Source: Nocardioides aromaticivorans (GTDB taxonomy: Bacteria > Actinomycetota > Actinomycetes > Propionibacteriales > Nocardioidaceae). Taken from it: DNA of 64,000 nucleotides. This document shows, piece by piece, positions 35,568-45,527 of this stretch. Position numbers and translations under genes: made by a program. The stretch lies in assembly GCF_013408525.1 (NCBI RefSeq), contig NZ_JACBZM010000001.1, positions 3,534,001-3,598,000 of the forward strand. Reading direction: 5' to 3'. The number at the start of each line of letters is the position of its first letter. Position 1 is the first letter of the stretch. The notes beneath the pieces are model-generated. The model did not search any database. It was not told the origin of the DNA and worked only from the letters and a program-made list of their open reading frames with translations.

Positions 35568-35601
35568 TTGGATCGAACATATGTTCGAGTATCATACGGG
35601 T
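35568..35601 (+). promoter_or_regulatory. SOS promoter: LexA box between -35 and -10, probable leaderless start
   Basis: TCGAACATATGTTCGA at 35573-35588 is a perfect 16-base palindrome matching the actinobacterial SOS box TCGAAC-N4-GTTCGA. It lies within a plausible promoter, TTGGAT (35568-35573), 16-base spacer, TATCAT (35590-35595). Transcription would then begin about 7 bases downstream, at the ATG at 35602 itself, and no Shine-Dalgarno sequence is present. The mRNA is therefore probably leaderless and LexA-repressed. Confidence 0.85.
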
Positions 35602-36951
35602 ATGGCAGCGCAGCTCACGGCAGAGGAGGTCCGGTCGTTCGTCGACCGAATCACCGCTGGCGTGTGCCCGGACGACCCGGCCGCGCAGATCGACGTGATC
35701 GCGGCGCTGGAGACGTTGAAGTCCGCGGCGGCTGCTGTGCAGGCCGAGGCGTCGGTGGTGTACGACGCCCGCCGCCGCGCCGACGAGGCAGCGGCCGGGG
35801 TCCAGGCGGCCCGCCAGGGCCGTGGTGTCGCCTCCGAGATCGCGCTCGCCCGTCGTGAGTCACCCCACCGCGGGCAGGTCCTTCTCGGTCTGGCGAAGGT
35901 GCTGCACTCCGAGATGCCGCACACCCTGGCCCGCCTGCGCGACGGATCGTTGTCGGAGTTCCGGGCGATGCTGCTGGCGCGGGAGACGGCTTGTCTGCCG
36001 ATCGAGCTGCGGATGTTCGCCGACGAGGAGACCTGTGCCGACCCGGCCGCCCTCGACGGGGTCGGGACGAGGGAGTTGGTCGGCCGGATCCGCCGGCTGG
36101 TGGCCGAGCTCGACCCCGCCGCGGTCGCCCGCCGCGCCCGCAAAGCACAAGCCGACCGCAACGTGACCGTCCGCCCGGCGCCGGACACGATGACCTACCT
36201 GACCGCACTGGTCCCGGTCGCCCAAGGGGTCGCGGCCTATGCCGCGCTCCGCAAGGCAGCGGAAGCGGCGCGTGCCGCGGGCGATCCCCGCAGCCTGGGG
36301 CAGCTCATGAGCGACCTGATGGTCGCTCGGCTCACCGGCGTCGCCGACACGGGTACCCCCGAGGCGGCGCCGGCGGTGCCGGTCACGGTCGACGTGGTGA
36401 TCTCGGACGAGTCCCTGGCCGGTGGCCACGCCCCTGCGGAGGTCTCCGCGGACGGCGTACCAGCCGAGGTGGTGCCGCCCGAAGTCGCCCGCAACCTCCT
36501 CGCCCAGGCCATCAACCAGCCGTCCGACAGCGAGGTGATCAGCTGGTTCCGGTGCCTGTACCGCAACCGTCTCGGCCGGCTGGTCGCGATGACCACCCGA
36601 TCCCGGTTCCACACGAAGGCGATGGGTGAGTTCCTCGCCCTGCGCGGTGCCGGGATCTGCGCCACCCCGTTCTGTGATGCCCCGGTCCGGCACAACGACC
36701 ACATCACCCCGGTCGCCGACGGTGGCGACACCACGGCCGACGACGGCCAGGGGCTGTGCCAGGCGTGCAACCACGCCAAACAAGCCCCGGGCTGGCGACA
36801 ACACCAGGTCGGGCACCCCGTCGACCGTCACCAGGTCGAGACGATCACCCCGACCGGCCACCGCTACACCGCCACCGCACCCGCCCCACCCGGCTGGCGA
36901 GAACCCCGCTACGTCCAGACCGGCCCCGGCCGCTACCAGCTCATCGCCTGA
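35602..36951 (+). CDS. DUF222/HNH endonuclease-signature protein (13E12 family), SOS-regulated
   Basis: 449 residues from ATG 35602. The upstream ATG at 35581 lies inside the LexA box and is rejected. The DUF222 helical domain covers residues 10-330 (QIDVIAALETLKSAAAAVQA, ARRESPHRG, LARLRDGSLSEFRA). The C-terminal HNH domain has C-x4-C and the motif NDHITPVADGGDTTADDGQG followed by LCQACNHAKQAPGW. Paralogues of the 13E12 repeat family belong to the DNA-damage regulon in Mycobacterium tuberculosis, which agrees with the LexA box here. The DNA target and role of these proteins are not known. Confidence 0.9.
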   Translation: MAAQLTAEEVRSFVDRITAGVCPDDPAAQIDVIAALETLKSAAAAVQAEASVVYDARRRADEAAAGVQAARQGRGVASEIALARRESPHRGQVLLGLAKVLHSEMPHTLARLRDGSLSEFRAMLLARETACLPIELRMFADEETCADPAALDGVGTRELVGRIRRLVAELDPAAVARRARKAQADRNVTVRPAPDTMTYLTALVPVAQGVAAYAALRKAAEAARAAGDPRSLGQLMSDLMVARLTGVADTGTPEAAPAVPVTVDVVISDESLAGGHAPAEVSADGVPAEVVPPEVARNLLAQAINQPSDSEVISWFRCLYRNRLGRLVAMTTRSRFHTKAMGEFLALRGAGICATPFCDAPVRHNDHITPVADGGDTTADDGQGLCQACNHAKQAPGWRQHQVGHPVDRHQVETITPTGHRYTATAPAPPGWREPRYVQTGPGRYQLIA

Positions 36952-36972
36952 CAGGGACGAGCTGGAAGACCC

Positions 36973-37509
36973 TCAGAATGGGCCAATGGTGCGTGGCTCT
37001 TCGCGGCCGCGGGCCAGACGGTCCGCCTTGGCCAGGGCGTCAGGCAGACGATGGCTGCCAGCCATCGCGGCGACCAGGCGCGCGGCGTTGTCGAGCGACA
37101 CGCCTCCGGCGGTCGTGACGTAGAGGGGCCGTGTGGCCGCGCCACGGATCACTTCGATTGCGTGGGTTGCTGAGTGGAATGACGTCTTCGCGACGCCGAT
37201 CACCGGAATGCCGAACGCTCGAGCCGCATGCGCGCCGAGCCCGGGGCGGCCCTTCGGGTCGAGGGTGGCGTAGCCGTCGACGAGCAGGAGGTCGACGGGC
37301 GGCGCGGACGTCAGGACGGCCTGGATGCACGGCAGCTCACGCTTGTAGAGCGCGCCGGATTCGTAGGGGAGGGTGCGGGCGATCCTGACCACGTGCTCGG
37401 AGGTCACTGTCGAGCAGGTGCTGTCCTCGCACACGATCAGCGCGGCGCGCCCTCCGCCGTCACCGTCGTAGTGGACGTCGACGGCGCCCACCCGCGTCAC
37501 GCCGTCCAT
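36973..37509 (-). CDS. nfi: Endonuclease V
   Basis: 178 residues. The family pattern is visible as an acidic strand VGAVDVHYD (catalytic Asp), then YESGALYKRELPCI (the PYxPGxLxFRE-type wedge region), LLLVDGYATLDPKGRPGLGA (second catalytic Asp in DG, then the G-L-x-x-H-like segment) and IPVIGVAKTSF. It cleaves DNA or RNA next to deaminated bases such as inosine. At 178 residues it is short for the family (about 220). Convergent with the HNH gene, 21 bases apart. Confidence 0.8.
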   Translation of the reverse strand: MDGVTRVGAVDVHYDGDGGGRAALIVCEDSTCSTVTSEHVVRIARTLPYESGALYKRELPCIQAVLTSAPPVDLLLVDGYATLDPKGRPGLGAHAARAFGIPVIGVAKTSFHSATHAIEVIRGAATRPLYVTTAGGVSLDNAARLVAAMAGSHRLPDALAKADRLARGREEPRTIGPF

Positions 37510-37544
37510 CGCTCCACCCTAGAAGGCGCGTGCGCCAGGACGCG

Positions 37545-39266
37545 TCAGCGCGGCACCACCCGCGCCGACGCCGCACTGAGCGGACCCCACCCGACCGCAT
37601 TGCGGGCCCGGACCCGGACCACCCAGCGTCCCCGCGGCAGCCGCAGCGAGACCCGGTGCGTGCCGGCTGCCAGGGTGCGGGCGCTGGCGCGAGCGACGAC
37701 GCGTCCGGTGACGCCGATCCGGTAGGCCGTGATCTGGTAGCCCGTGATGGACGTCCCGCCGGTCACCGCCGGAGGCGTCCAGCGCGCGACGATCGTGCGG
37801 ATCCCGCCGCGGGTGCCCGGCAGCGCGCGCGGCCGGGAAGGGGCGCCCGGTCGGGTCGCCGTGGTCGTGGGCGGCGGCCCGACCACCGGGGGCTCGTCGC
37901 CCGGCGGGTCGTCGCCGGGCGGAACCTCGCCGGCGCTGCAGCCCGTGACGGTCAGGCGGTAGGCCCCGAGGCTGCCGTAGTCGTCGTACCCGATGGACGG
38001 CCAGGTGCTCGGGCTGGTCGTGCCGGAGCCGATGCCCTTGACGACGACGTGGTACGGCCCGCCGCTGAGGGTCCGGGAGAAGCCGGCGTCGAGGCCGGTC
38101 ACGCCGGACGTCATCCGGTTGGTCGCGGTGGCAGCCGAGGTGATCAGGGTGCCGGTGGGGCCGCGCAGCTCGAGCCCGATGTCGAGGTTGCCGCCGACCG
38201 ATGCCGGGTCGGCGTGGACCGTGACGGTGCCGGAGCAGTCGGTGACGGTGATCCAGTCCTCGTCGTCGCGGGTGGTGATGACGCCACGGCCGCCGGACAG
38301 GGCGGCGAGGGGGACCGCGGTGGCGACGGAGTCACCGGCCTCGTCCGCGCGGAGGGTGACGCCGTTGGTCTGCGCGACCGCGAGGTCGTCCTCGTGGTTG
38401 TTGGCGTTCGCGTAGTCGCCCTTCGACCACTGGGTGACCCCGGCCGAGTAGGGGCTGCCCATCAACGGTCCCCACAGCGACGTCCCGCCGTAGTAGCCGC
38501 TCGTCGTGGTGCCGTCGTGGCCCAGGCCGAGCGTGTGCCCGGCCTCGTGGCTGCCGGCCTCGGCCATGCTCTTGGCCCGGTTGCCGAGCGAGCTGGGGAA
38601 CACCCACGCCGGGCTGCGCGTCTCGCCGCCGCTGAGGATCGCGTCGAAGGTGCCGATCCACGCCAGGCCGCCGCAGGCGCTCCGGCACAGCGCCGCCGAG
38701 ATCGACGTGCCGGACGAGAACGCCACGCGCGTGCCGTAGCTCGTGTCGCCCGAGGAGCTGCGGAACAGCCCGCCCGACGCCGGCTCCTCGGTGGTCACGT
38801 CGATGTCGAAGGGCGCGAAGTCCTCCGCCATCCGCGCCCACACCTCGATCACGGTCGCCCGCTCGGAGTCGGAGAAGGCCGCCGAGCCGTCGAGCGACCA
38901 CCCGGGGAAGAGCAGGGTGCTGAGGCCCTGGAGCAGCCACGAGTTGGTGGACAGCAGGCTGCCGCCGTCGAAGTCGAGGAAGATCTTCTGCGCCGCACCG
39001 GGCCGGCTGTGCAGCGCGAACGCGTCCGCCTCCGTGTACGACGCCAGCGCGGTCGCCACCGACCGGCTGGTCACCGTCGGGGTGCTCGGCGGGGGACCCC
39101 ACTCGTCGAGGTAGAAGCTGCCGCCGTCCTCGGTCACGACGAGCCCGGGCGGGGCCGGGTCGGGACCGGTGGAGTCGTCGGCGGTGGCCGGCATCGCCAG
39201 GCCCGCCACCGAGACGGCCACCGAGACGGCCAGCGAGGTCAGGGCGAGCAGGCCGGATCGCAGCAT
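37545..39266 (-). CDS. Secreted zinc metalloprotease with fibronectin type III domain
   Basis: 573 residues with a Sec signal peptide. The catalytic zinc site is SHEAGHTLGLGHDG (HExxHxxGxxHD, metzincin type) near residue 235, followed by a TQWSKGDYANANN Met-turn region. A pre-peptidase-like beta domain follows (DEDWITVTDCSG, DIGLELRGPTG). After a proline-rich linker comes one FnIII domain (RPRALPGTRGGIRTIVARWT ... YQITAY). It is an extracellular protease; the substrate is unknown. Confidence 0.85.
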   Translation of the reverse strand: MLRSGLLALTSLAVSVAVSVAGLAMPATADDSTGPDPAPPGLVVTEDGGSFYLDEWGPPPSTPTVTSRSVATALASYTEADAFALHSRPGAAQKIFLDFDGGSLLSTNSWLLQGLSTLLFPGWSLDGSAAFSDSERATVIEVWARMAEDFAPFDIDVTTEEPASGGLFRSSSGDTSYGTRVAFSSGTSISAALCRSACGGLAWIGTFDAILSGGETRSPAWVFPSSLGNRAKSMAEAGSHEAGHTLGLGHDGTTTSGYYGGTSLWGPLMGSPYSAGVTQWSKGDYANANNHEDDLAVAQTNGVTLRADEAGDSVATAVPLAALSGGRGVITTRDDEDWITVTDCSGTVTVHADPASVGGNLDIGLELRGPTGTLITSAATATNRMTSGVTGLDAGFSRTLSGGPYHVVVKGIGSGTTSPSTWPSIGYDDYGSLGAYRLTVTGCSAGEVPPGDDPPGDEPPVVGPPPTTTATRPGAPSRPRALPGTRGGIRTIVARWTPPAVTGGTSITGYQITAYRIGVTGRVVARASARTLAAGTHRVSLRLPRGRWVVRVRARNAVGWGPLSAASARVVPR

Positions 39267-39336
39267 GCCTTCCCATCGGCGCGCCCGGTGTGCGGCTGAG
39301 CGGGGACCGGGTCCCGTCGCGGGTGGGCCGAAGGGA

Positions 39337-39960
39337 TCAGGAAGGCACGACGGACGCCGCTTGCGCGACGGCGACGCACCAGCGTCCGGCCCGGTCGACG
39401 AGGTCGGCCTCGGTGGCGCCGACGCCCTGGGTCAGGGTGCAGGTCAGCCAGGCGTCGCCGAAGAGCCCGCGCCACGAGACCGTGCGCTGCTCGCCGCTCG
39501 TGCAGGTGGTCGCCACCGACGGGGTGCCGAACGCGGCGGCTCCCGCGGTGGTCGTGCAGCCCCGGGCGGGGGCGGCCTTGGCGAGGGCCTGGGCGCGGGT
39601 CCGGGTCACCGGGGGAGCGAACACCCACGCCCGCGCCTCCGCGCCGGAGCCGGCGAAGGCACAGCCGTACTCGTGCGCGACGTCGCCGCCGGGCACGGCG
39701 GCGGCCTTCTCGCCGTTGCCCCAGGCGGTCAGCTCGCCGTCGCCGCCGAGGGCCTCGGCCACGGCCTCCTTCGCCACGAGCTCGCAGAACGGGGCGCGCC
39801 GCACGACGGCGGTCGTGCTGTCGAAGTCGGCGAGGTCGGTGCCCTGGTAGACGGCGGCCTTCGGGGTCGGCGTACGGTCGCCGGCCACGCCCACGCCGAT
39901 GCCCACCGGCACCAGGGTGAGGAGCGCGGAGAGCCCCAGCGCACGGACGACGGTCGACAC
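39337..39960 (-). CDS. Secreted protein, DUF3558-like
   Basis: 207 residues from GTG 39960 with a signal peptide/anchor (VVRALGLSALLTLVPVGIGV). The mature part holds FCELVAKEAVAEALGG, YGCAFAG, an Ala/Arg helix and paired cysteines (RGCTTTAG, TTCTSG, LTCTL). The layout resembles DUF3558-type exported actinobacterial proteins, although no lipobox cysteine is present. It diverges from ftsE with about 90 bases between starts. Confidence 0.6.
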   Translation of the reverse strand: MSTVVRALGLSALLTLVPVGIGVGVAGDRTPTPKAAVYQGTDLADFDSTTAVVRRAPFCELVAKEAVAEALGGDGELTAWGNGEKAAAVPGGDVAHEYGCAFAGSGAEARAWVFAPPVTRTRAQALAKAAPARGCTTTAGAAAFGTPSVATTCTSGEQRTVSWRGLFGDAWLTCTLTQGVGATEADLVDRAGRWCVAVAQAASVVPS

Positions 39961-40051
39961 GTCGGACCACCCTAGATGACGCTCCCGAATGTGACGCACC
40001 GGACGTGAGGGGTCCGCAGGGAGCACAGGTGGGTCGCGTACCGTCTTGTCA

Positions 40052-40762
40052 GTGATTCGCTTCGAGAAGGTCACCAAACGCTATGCCGGTCCGGGCCGTC
40101 CTGCCCTCGACCAGGTCACCCTGGACATCGACAAGGGAGAGTTCGTCTACCTCGTCGGACAGTCCGGCTCCGGGAAGTCGACCGCCCTGCGGCTGGTCCT
40201 CCGTGAGCTGCGTCCGACCTCCGGCCGGGTCTACGTCGCGGGCAAGGAGATCAACCGGATGGCCGGCTGGAAGGTGCCCCGGCTGCGTCGCCAGATCGGC
40301 ACCGTCTTCCAGGACTTCCGCCTGCTCCCCAACAAGACCGTCGCCGAGAACGTCACCTTCGCCCAGCAGGTGATCGGCAAGTCGCACCGCGAGATCAGCA
40401 AGTCGGTCCCCGAGACGCTCGAGCTGGTCGGTCTCAAGGACAAGGCCGACCGCATGCCCGACGAGCTCTCGGGTGGCGAGCAGCAGCGTGTGGCCGTCGC
40501 CCGCGCCTACGTCAACCGGCCGATGATCCTCATCGCCGACGAGCCGACCGGCAACCTCGACCCGCAGACCTCGGTCGGGATCATGAACCTCCTCGGTGAC
40601 ATCAACCAGACCGGTACGACGGTGGTGATGGCCACCCACGACCACGGGATCGTCGACCAGTTCACCAAGCGGGTGATCGAGCTGGAGAACGGCAAGGTCA
40701 TTCGCGACGAGGCCGGCGGCAGCTACGGCTTCCAGCACCTCGACAACCAGCAGGAGGGCTGA
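40052..40762 (+). CDS. ftsE: Cell-division ATP-binding protein FtsE
   Basis: 236 residues from GTG 40052 ([11 protein letters not shown]); TTG 40046 is possible. Walker [11 protein letters not shown]-loop [12 protein letters not shown] signature [14 protein letters not shown], Walker [14 protein letters not shown] and the switch THDH are all present. With FtsX it forms the divisome ABC complex that activates peptidoglycan hydrolases. It is followed 3 bases later by ftsX. Confidence 0.97.
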   Translation: MIRFEKVTKRYAGPGRPALDQVTLDIDKGEFVYLVGQSGSGKSTALRLVLRELRPTSGRVYVAGKEINRMAGWKVPRLRRQIGTVFQDFRLLPNKTVAENVTFAQQVIGKSHREISKSVPETLELVGLKDKADRMPDELSGGEQQRVAVARAYVNRPMILIADEPTGNLDPQTSVGIMNLLGDINQTGTTVVMATHDHGIVDQFTKRVIELENGKVIRDEAGGSYGFQHLDNQQEG

Positions 40763-40765
40763 GCG

Positions 40766-41722
40766 ATGCAGCTGCGCCATGTCTTCAGCGAGCTCAGCAC
40801 CGGCCTGCGCCGCAACCTGACCATGCACCTCGCCGTCGTCGTCACGCTGTTCGTGTCGCTGACCCTCGCCGGCATCGGCATCCTCGTGCAGCGCGAGGCG
40901 ACGATCGCCGTCGACGAGCTCGGCAGCGAGCTCCAGATCCGGGTCAACCTCTGCACCGAGGACGACCCCTCCCTGCGCCGCGGCACGGCCAACTGCGCGA
41001 GCGGTGAGGTCACCGCCGCGCAGAAGGAGCGCATCGAGCAGGAGCTCGAGTCCAGCCCCGAGGTCGAGTCCTTCGACTTCGAGAGCAAGCAGGAGAGCTT
41101 CGAGACCGCCTACGAGCAGGCCAAGCGCAAGGACCGCGGCTACCTCTTCGAGGGCGACGGCGCGGTCGTCACGGTCGAGCAGTGGCCGGCGGCGTACTGG
41201 GTGACGCTGAAGTCGCCCGACAAGGCCGATGGCGTGATCAGCGCGGTCGAGGGCCTCGACGGCGTCGCGAGCATCCTCGACCAGCGCGACGCCATGAAGC
41301 AGATCTTCGGGATCATGACGGTCCTCAAGTACGGCTCGTGGATCGGCTCCGGGTTCCTCCTCTTCGCCGCCCTGCTCCAGGTCGCGAACACGATCCGGCT
41401 GGCCGCCCTGGCGCGCCGCCGCGAGATCGCGATCATGCGCCTCGTGGGTGCCTCCACGCTCTACATCGCGCTGCCGTTCCTGCTCGAGGCGCTGGTCACC
41501 GCGATCGTCGGCGTCGGCCTCGCCGCCGGCGCGCTGGCCGCCTTCCAGTTCTGGGGCGTCGAGAACGGCATGGCCGAGCGGGTGACCTTCCTGCCCTGGG
41601 TGGACTGGAGCGACTACGGCCACGCGCTCTACGGCTACCTCCCGCCGGGCATCCTGCTGCTCGGCCCGGCGCTGACCTTGGTCCCGACACTCCTGCTGAC
41701 CCGGAAATACGTCAAAGTCTGA
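40766..41722 (+). CDS. ftsX: Cell-division protein FtsX
   Basis: 318 residues. The first membrane helix (MHLAVVVTLFVSLTLAGIGI) is followed by a large extracellular domain of about 120 residues with ALDRVD-like helices and two cysteines (NLCTEDD, ANCASG). Three further membrane helices follow near the C-terminus (IGSGFLLFAALLQVANTIRL with AALARRREIAIMRLVGAS). The extracellular loop is the docking site for the hydrolase coded next door. Confidence 0.95.
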   Translation: MQLRHVFSELSTGLRRNLTMHLAVVVTLFVSLTLAGIGILVQREATIAVDELGSELQIRVNLCTEDDPSLRRGTANCASGEVTAAQKERIEQELESSPEVESFDFESKQESFETAYEQAKRKDRGYLFEGDGAVVTVEQWPAAYWVTLKSPDKADGVISAVEGLDGVASILDQRDAMKQIFGIMTVLKYGSWIGSGFLLFAALLQVANTIRLAALARRREIAIMRLVGASTLYIALPFLLEALVTAIVGVGLAAGALAAFQFWGVENGMAERVTFLPWVDWSDYGHALYGYLPPGILLLGPALTLVPTLLLTRKYVKV

Positions 41723-41778
41723 TCCACGGCAGTTACGGTCGAGGCGTTCACTTCCCCGAACACTGATTGGTTGTACCC

Positions 41779-43077
41779 GTGCGCTCCTTCCCCAGCGCCC
41801 CCTGGCTCCGCCGTACCCTCGACCGGATGCCGGCATGGGCTCATCCCCAATGGCTGGTGACCGCGGTCGCCGTCGTCGTCGCCCTGGCCGGCCTCGCCGT
41901 GCCGATCGCGCACGCCGACGACCGCGACGACCTCGAGGACAAGCAGGACCAGGTCCGCGGGCAGATCTCCAGCGTCAAGGACGACATCCACGAGGCGAGC
42001 GCCCGGGTCGCGAAGATCTCCTCGCAGCTCCGCAAGGCGCAGGGGCAGCTGAGCGCCGCCCGGTCGCGGCTCGCCGACGTCCGCGGTGAGCTGGCCGACG
42101 CACGCACCATCGCGACCCAGCTCAAGGCGAAGCTGGCGACGGCCGAGGCCAAGCTGGTGAAGGCGAAGGCCGACCTCGCGCAGGCGAAGATCGAGGTCGC
42201 CCAGCAGCGCGAGGAGGGGCGCGACACCCTCATCCGGATGTCGACGGAGGCCAACCCGGAGCTCGACGTGCTCATGTCGTACGCCGAGGGCGACAGCCTC
42301 GAGGAGGTGCTGGTCAGCCAGACCACCAACGGCGTGGTCACCGGCCGGCAGCAGCAGGCGCTCGACGCCCTCGAGGTGGTCCAGCAGCTGATGGCCGACC
42401 GCGAGGCCGCCGTGCGCGACGCCCGCAACGAGGTCGCGAGCGCCAAGAAGGAAGCCGACGCCAACGTCGCGACCATCACCAAGCTGGTCAACAAGGCCGC
42501 CGCCACCGAGGCCACGGTCTCCTCCCTCGTCAGCCGTACGTCGACCGCGCGGGCCGCCGTCGTGGCCGCCCGTGCCGCCGACCGGGCGGCGCTGCGCCGC
42601 CTGGAGGAGCGCGAGGCGCGGATCAAGCGCCGCATCCTCGCCCTCTCCCGCGGGCAGGGCGGCAGCTACAACGGCGACACCGGCGGCCTGCTGGCCAAGC
42701 CGGGCCCGGGGCCGGTCACGTCGCCGTACGGCTGGCGGATCCACCCCATCTACGGGTACTGGGGCCTGCACAACGGCATCGACTTCGGCACCGGCTGCGG
42801 CGCCCCGCTCGTCGCGGGCGAGTCCGGCAAGGTGATCGACACCTACTTCGACGAGGTCTACGGCAACCGCCTCTACCTCGCCATCGGGCGGGTCAACGGC
42901 GCCTCGATCGTGCTCGTCTACAACCACATGACCAGCTACGCCGTCGGCGAGGGCGCGCACGTGCGGCGCGGCCAGGTCGTCGGCTACTCCGGCTCGACCG
43001 GCTGGTCGACGGGCTGCCACCTGCACTTCATCGTGATGCGCAACGGCGAGCCCGTGGACCCGGCGCCGTACCTGTAG
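41779..43077 (+). CDS. M23 (LytM) peptidoglycan hydrolase with coiled coil, FtsEX partner
   Basis: 432 residues from GTG 41779 (TTG 41767 and ATG 41827 are alternatives; no clear ribosome site decides). A signal peptide is followed by about 230 residues of EnvC-like coiled coil starting [20 protein letters not shown]. The LytM zinc peptidase domain has [11 protein letters not shown] (His, Asp ligands) and [12 protein letters not shown] (HxH), with the substrate-site [12 protein letters not shown] loop. The coiled coil plus active peptidase next to ftsEX matches the EnvC/RipC scheme, in which FtsX unlocks the hydrolase. Confidence 0.9.
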   Translation: MRSFPSAPWLRRTLDRMPAWAHPQWLVTAVAVVVALAGLAVPIAHADDRDDLEDKQDQVRGQISSVKDDIHEASARVAKISSQLRKAQGQLSAARSRLADVRGELADARTIATQLKAKLATAEAKLVKAKADLAQAKIEVAQQREEGRDTLIRMSTEANPELDVLMSYAEGDSLEEVLVSQTTNGVVTGRQQQALDALEVVQQLMADREAAVRDARNEVASAKKEADANVATITKLVNKAAATEATVSSLVSRTSTARAAVVAARAADRAALRRLEEREARIKRRILALSRGQGGSYNGDTGGLLAKPGPGPVTSPYGWRIHPIYGYWGLHNGIDFGTGCGAPLVAGESGKVIDTYFDEVYGNRLYLAIGRVNGASIVLVYNHMTSYAVGEGAHVRRGQVVGYSGSTGWSTGCHLHFIVMRNGEPVDPAPYL

Positions 43078-43111
43078 AAACCGCGTTGCGCCGTTCTGGG
43101 AGAATGGACGA

Positions 43112-43621
43112 ATGGCCAAGGGGAAGTCGGGAGCGACGAGCAAGGGGGACGACGGCGGGCGCAAGCTCGTCGCGTCCAACAAGAAGGCGCGCCACGACTA
43201 CCACATCGAGGACACCTACGAGGCGGGCCTGGTCCTCCAGGGCACCGAGGTGAAGTCGCTGCGGATGGGGCGCGCGAGCCTGGTCGACGGATTCGTCGAC
43301 ATCGACGGCGGGGAGGCCTGGCTGCACGGCGTCCACATCCCCGAGTACGCCCAGGGCACCTGGACCAACCACGCCGCCCGCCGCAAGCGCAAGCTGCTCC
43401 TGCACCGCGACGAGATCGACAAGATCGAGCGCAAGGTCAGCGAGAAGGGCCACACGGTCGTCCCGCTGGCGCTCTACTTCGTCAAGGGCCGGGCCAAGAT
43501 CGAGATCGGCCTCGCCAAGGGCAAGAAGTCGTGGGACAAGCGCCAGGCGATCGCCGAGCGCACCGCGGACCGGGAGAAGGAAGAGGCGATCGGTCGCCGG
43601 CTCAAGGGCATGCGTGACTGA
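43112..43621 (+). CDS. smpB: SsrA-binding protein SmpB
   Basis: 169 residues, complete OB-fold: [52 protein letters not shown] and the C-terminal [20 protein letters not shown] helix that enters the ribosome. It carries tmRNA to stalled ribosomes; its RNA partner is coded 1.9 kb downstream (ssrA). It has an actinobacterial N-terminal basic extension. Confidence 0.97.
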   Translation: MAKGKSGATSKGDDGGRKLVASNKKARHDYHIEDTYEAGLVLQGTEVKSLRMGRASLVDGFVDIDGGEAWLHGVHIPEYAQGTWTNHAARRKRKLLLHRDEIDKIERKVSEKGHTVVPLALYFVKGRAKIEIGLAKGKKSWDKRQAIAERTADREKEEAIGRRLKGMRD

Positions 43622-44513
43622 TCGGCCGACCGAGGTCCAGGAGGTCCGCTCCTTCTGGGAGGGGCTCGGCCTGCCCGGGCTGGTCGACCTGCACACCCAC
43701 TTCCTGCCGCCGGGCATCCAGCGCGCGGTGTGGGCGGTGTTCGACGAGGCCGGCCCGAAGATCGGTCGGCCGTGGCCGATCCGCTACCGGCAGTCGCTGG
43801 AGGAGCGGGTCGCGCTCCTGCGCGACTTCGGGGTCCGTGCCTTCCCGACCCATCCCTATGCGCACAAGCCCGGCGTGGCGTCGTACCTCAACGACTGGTC
43901 GGGGGAGTTCGCCGCGGGCGTGCCGGAGGTACTGCGCTCGGCGACCTTCTACCCCGAGCCCGAGGCGGGGGAGTACGTCGCCGAGCTCGTCGAGGACGGC
44001 GTGCGGATCTTCAAGATCCACCTCCAGGTCGGCGAGTTCGTCGCCGACGACCCGGTCCTGGACCCGGTCTGGGCGGTGCTGGAGGACAGCGGGACGCCGG
44101 TCACCGTGCACGCCGGCTCCGGTCCCGTCGGCAACGCCTTCACCGGGCCGGGCTCGGTGGCCCGCCTGCTGCGCCGGCACCCGCGGCTGCGGCTGGTCGT
44201 CGCGCACATGGGTGCGCCGGAGTACGAGGACTTCCTCGTCCTCGCCGAGCGCCACGAGAACGTCCACCTCGACACCACGATGGTCTTCACCGACTTCTTC
44301 GACCGGGACGCCGCCTATCCCGCGGGCCTGCTCCCGCGGCTGAAGGACCTGCAGGCCAAGGTGCTGCTCGGCTCGGACTTCCCGACCATCCCGTACCCCT
44401 ACCACCACCAGCTCGAGGGTCTGGCCCGGCTCGAGCTCGGCGACGACTGGCTCCGCGACGTCTGCTGGCACAACGCCTTGCGGCTGCTCGGCCCCGACGC
44501 CGCAAATTCTTGA
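43614..44513 (+). CDS. Amidohydrolase family metal-dependent hydrolase
   Basis: 299 residues from GTG 43614, overlapping the end of smpB by 8 bases. The TIM-barrel metal site is visible as [13 protein letters not shown] (HxH on strand 1), [28 protein letters not shown] and the late [13 protein letters not shown] (catalytic Asp). It belongs to the amidohydrolase_2 group, which includes decarboxylases and hydrolases; the substrate is not predictable. Confidence 0.85.
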   Translation: MTDRPTEVQEVRSFWEGLGLPGLVDLHTHFLPPGIQRAVWAVFDEAGPKIGRPWPIRYRQSLEERVALLRDFGVRAFPTHPYAHKPGVASYLNDWSGEFAAGVPEVLRSATFYPEPEAGEYVAELVEDGVRIFKIHLQVGEFVADDPVLDPVWAVLEDSGTPVTVHAGSGPVGNAFTGPGSVARLLRRHPRLRLVVAHMGAPEYEDFLVLAERHENVHLDTTMVFTDFFDRDAAYPAGLLPRLKDLQAKVLLGSDFPTIPYPYHHQLEGLARLELGDDWLRDVCWHNALRLLGPDAANS

Positions 44514-44590
44514 CCCGGCCGCCCTTCCCTCCGGACCTTCCACGGGTGCAGTCTTGGCCCCGACCCGTCGTTGCTTTCCCGAGGAGAACC

Positions 44591-45433
44591 ATGCGTGCTC
44601 GTCTCCCGATCCTGGCCGGCGCCATCCTCGCCGGCCTCGGTCTCGTCGCCCCCGCTCCCGCGACCGCCAGCACCGGCGGAACGGCTGATGGTGACACCCA
44701 CCCGAACGTCGCCATGATCGCGTTCTACGACGCGGACGGCCGTTTCCGTTGCTCGGCGACCCTGATCAGCCCGACCGTGCTGGTCACGGCCGCCCACTGC
44801 ACCGACGGCACGCTCGGACAGACGCTCGTCACCTTCGACAGCGTGATCGCCGAGGCGCCGCCGTCGCCGCTGCCCGTCGCTGCCGACGTCACCGCCGGCT
44901 ACACGAAGGCCGAGCTCGAGGCGAAGGGCTACCTCTCCGGCACGGCGTACACGCACCCGGAGTACAGCGACTTCACCGACCTCGACAACTGGAACGACGT
45001 CGGCGTCATCGTCCTCGACGAGCCGGTCGAGGGCATCGCCCCGGCCCCGGTCGCCGCCCTCGGTGCGGCCAGTGCCATCAAGCAGCCGCGCAAGACCATC
45101 TTCACCGCGGTCGGCTACGGCACCGAGGTCCGGCAGGCCGACTCCGGCCCGCAGAAGCCCACCCCGATGAGCTACCCGCTGCTGCGCCGGTACGTCGACA
45201 TGCCCGGCCAGAAGATCACGCCGCAGATCATCCAGACCAACGGCAACGAGCACGACCCCTTCGGCACCGGCGGCACCTGCTTCGGTGACTCGGGCGGGTC
45301 GCTGTGGCTCAACGGGAAGGTCGTCGCGGTGACGTCGTACGGCTACACGGACAACTGCCGCTACATCGACGGCTACCAGCGCATCGACATCCCCGTCGTC
45401 GCGGACTGGCTGGCGGGTTTCCTCGCGGACTGA
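44591..45433 (+). CDS. Secreted trypsin-like serine protease
   Basis: 280 residues. Signal peptide (ILAGAILAGLGLVAPAPATA), then the S1 fold with VLVTAAHCTDG (His), NWNDVGVIVLDEPV (Asp) and GGTCFGDSGGSLWLNGK (Ser), so the triad is complete. Few cysteines are present: the His-loop, GGTC and DNC cysteines. ATG 44591 has a GAGGAG site. Followed by its own terminator. Confidence 0.9.
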   Translation: MRARLPILAGAILAGLGLVAPAPATASTGGTADGDTHPNVAMIAFYDADGRFRCSATLISPTVLVTAAHCTDGTLGQTLVTFDSVIAEAPPSPLPVAADVTAGYTKAELEAKGYLSGTAYTHPEYSDFTDLDNWNDVGVIVLDEPVEGIAPAPVAALGAASAIKQPRKTIFTAVGYGTEVRQADSGPQKPTPMSYPLLRRYVDMPGQKITPQIIQTNGNEHDPFGTGGTCFGDSGGSLWLNGKVVAVTSYGYTDNCRYIDGYQRIDIPVVADWLAGFLAD

Positions 45434-45453
45434 TCCGCATCGATCCACGCGCG

Positions 45454-45484
45454 CGGGCCCACCGGGAACAATCCGGTGGGCCCG
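45454..45484 (+). terminator. Hairpin terminator after the protease gene
   Basis: CGGGCCCACCGG, 7-base loop, CCGGTGGGCCCG, followed by TGTCGTTG. It separates the protease gene from ssrA. Confidence 0.85.
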
Positions 45485-45527
45485 TGTCGTTGAGTCCCAG
45501 TAGACTCGTGCTGTTCACAACTCAAGA

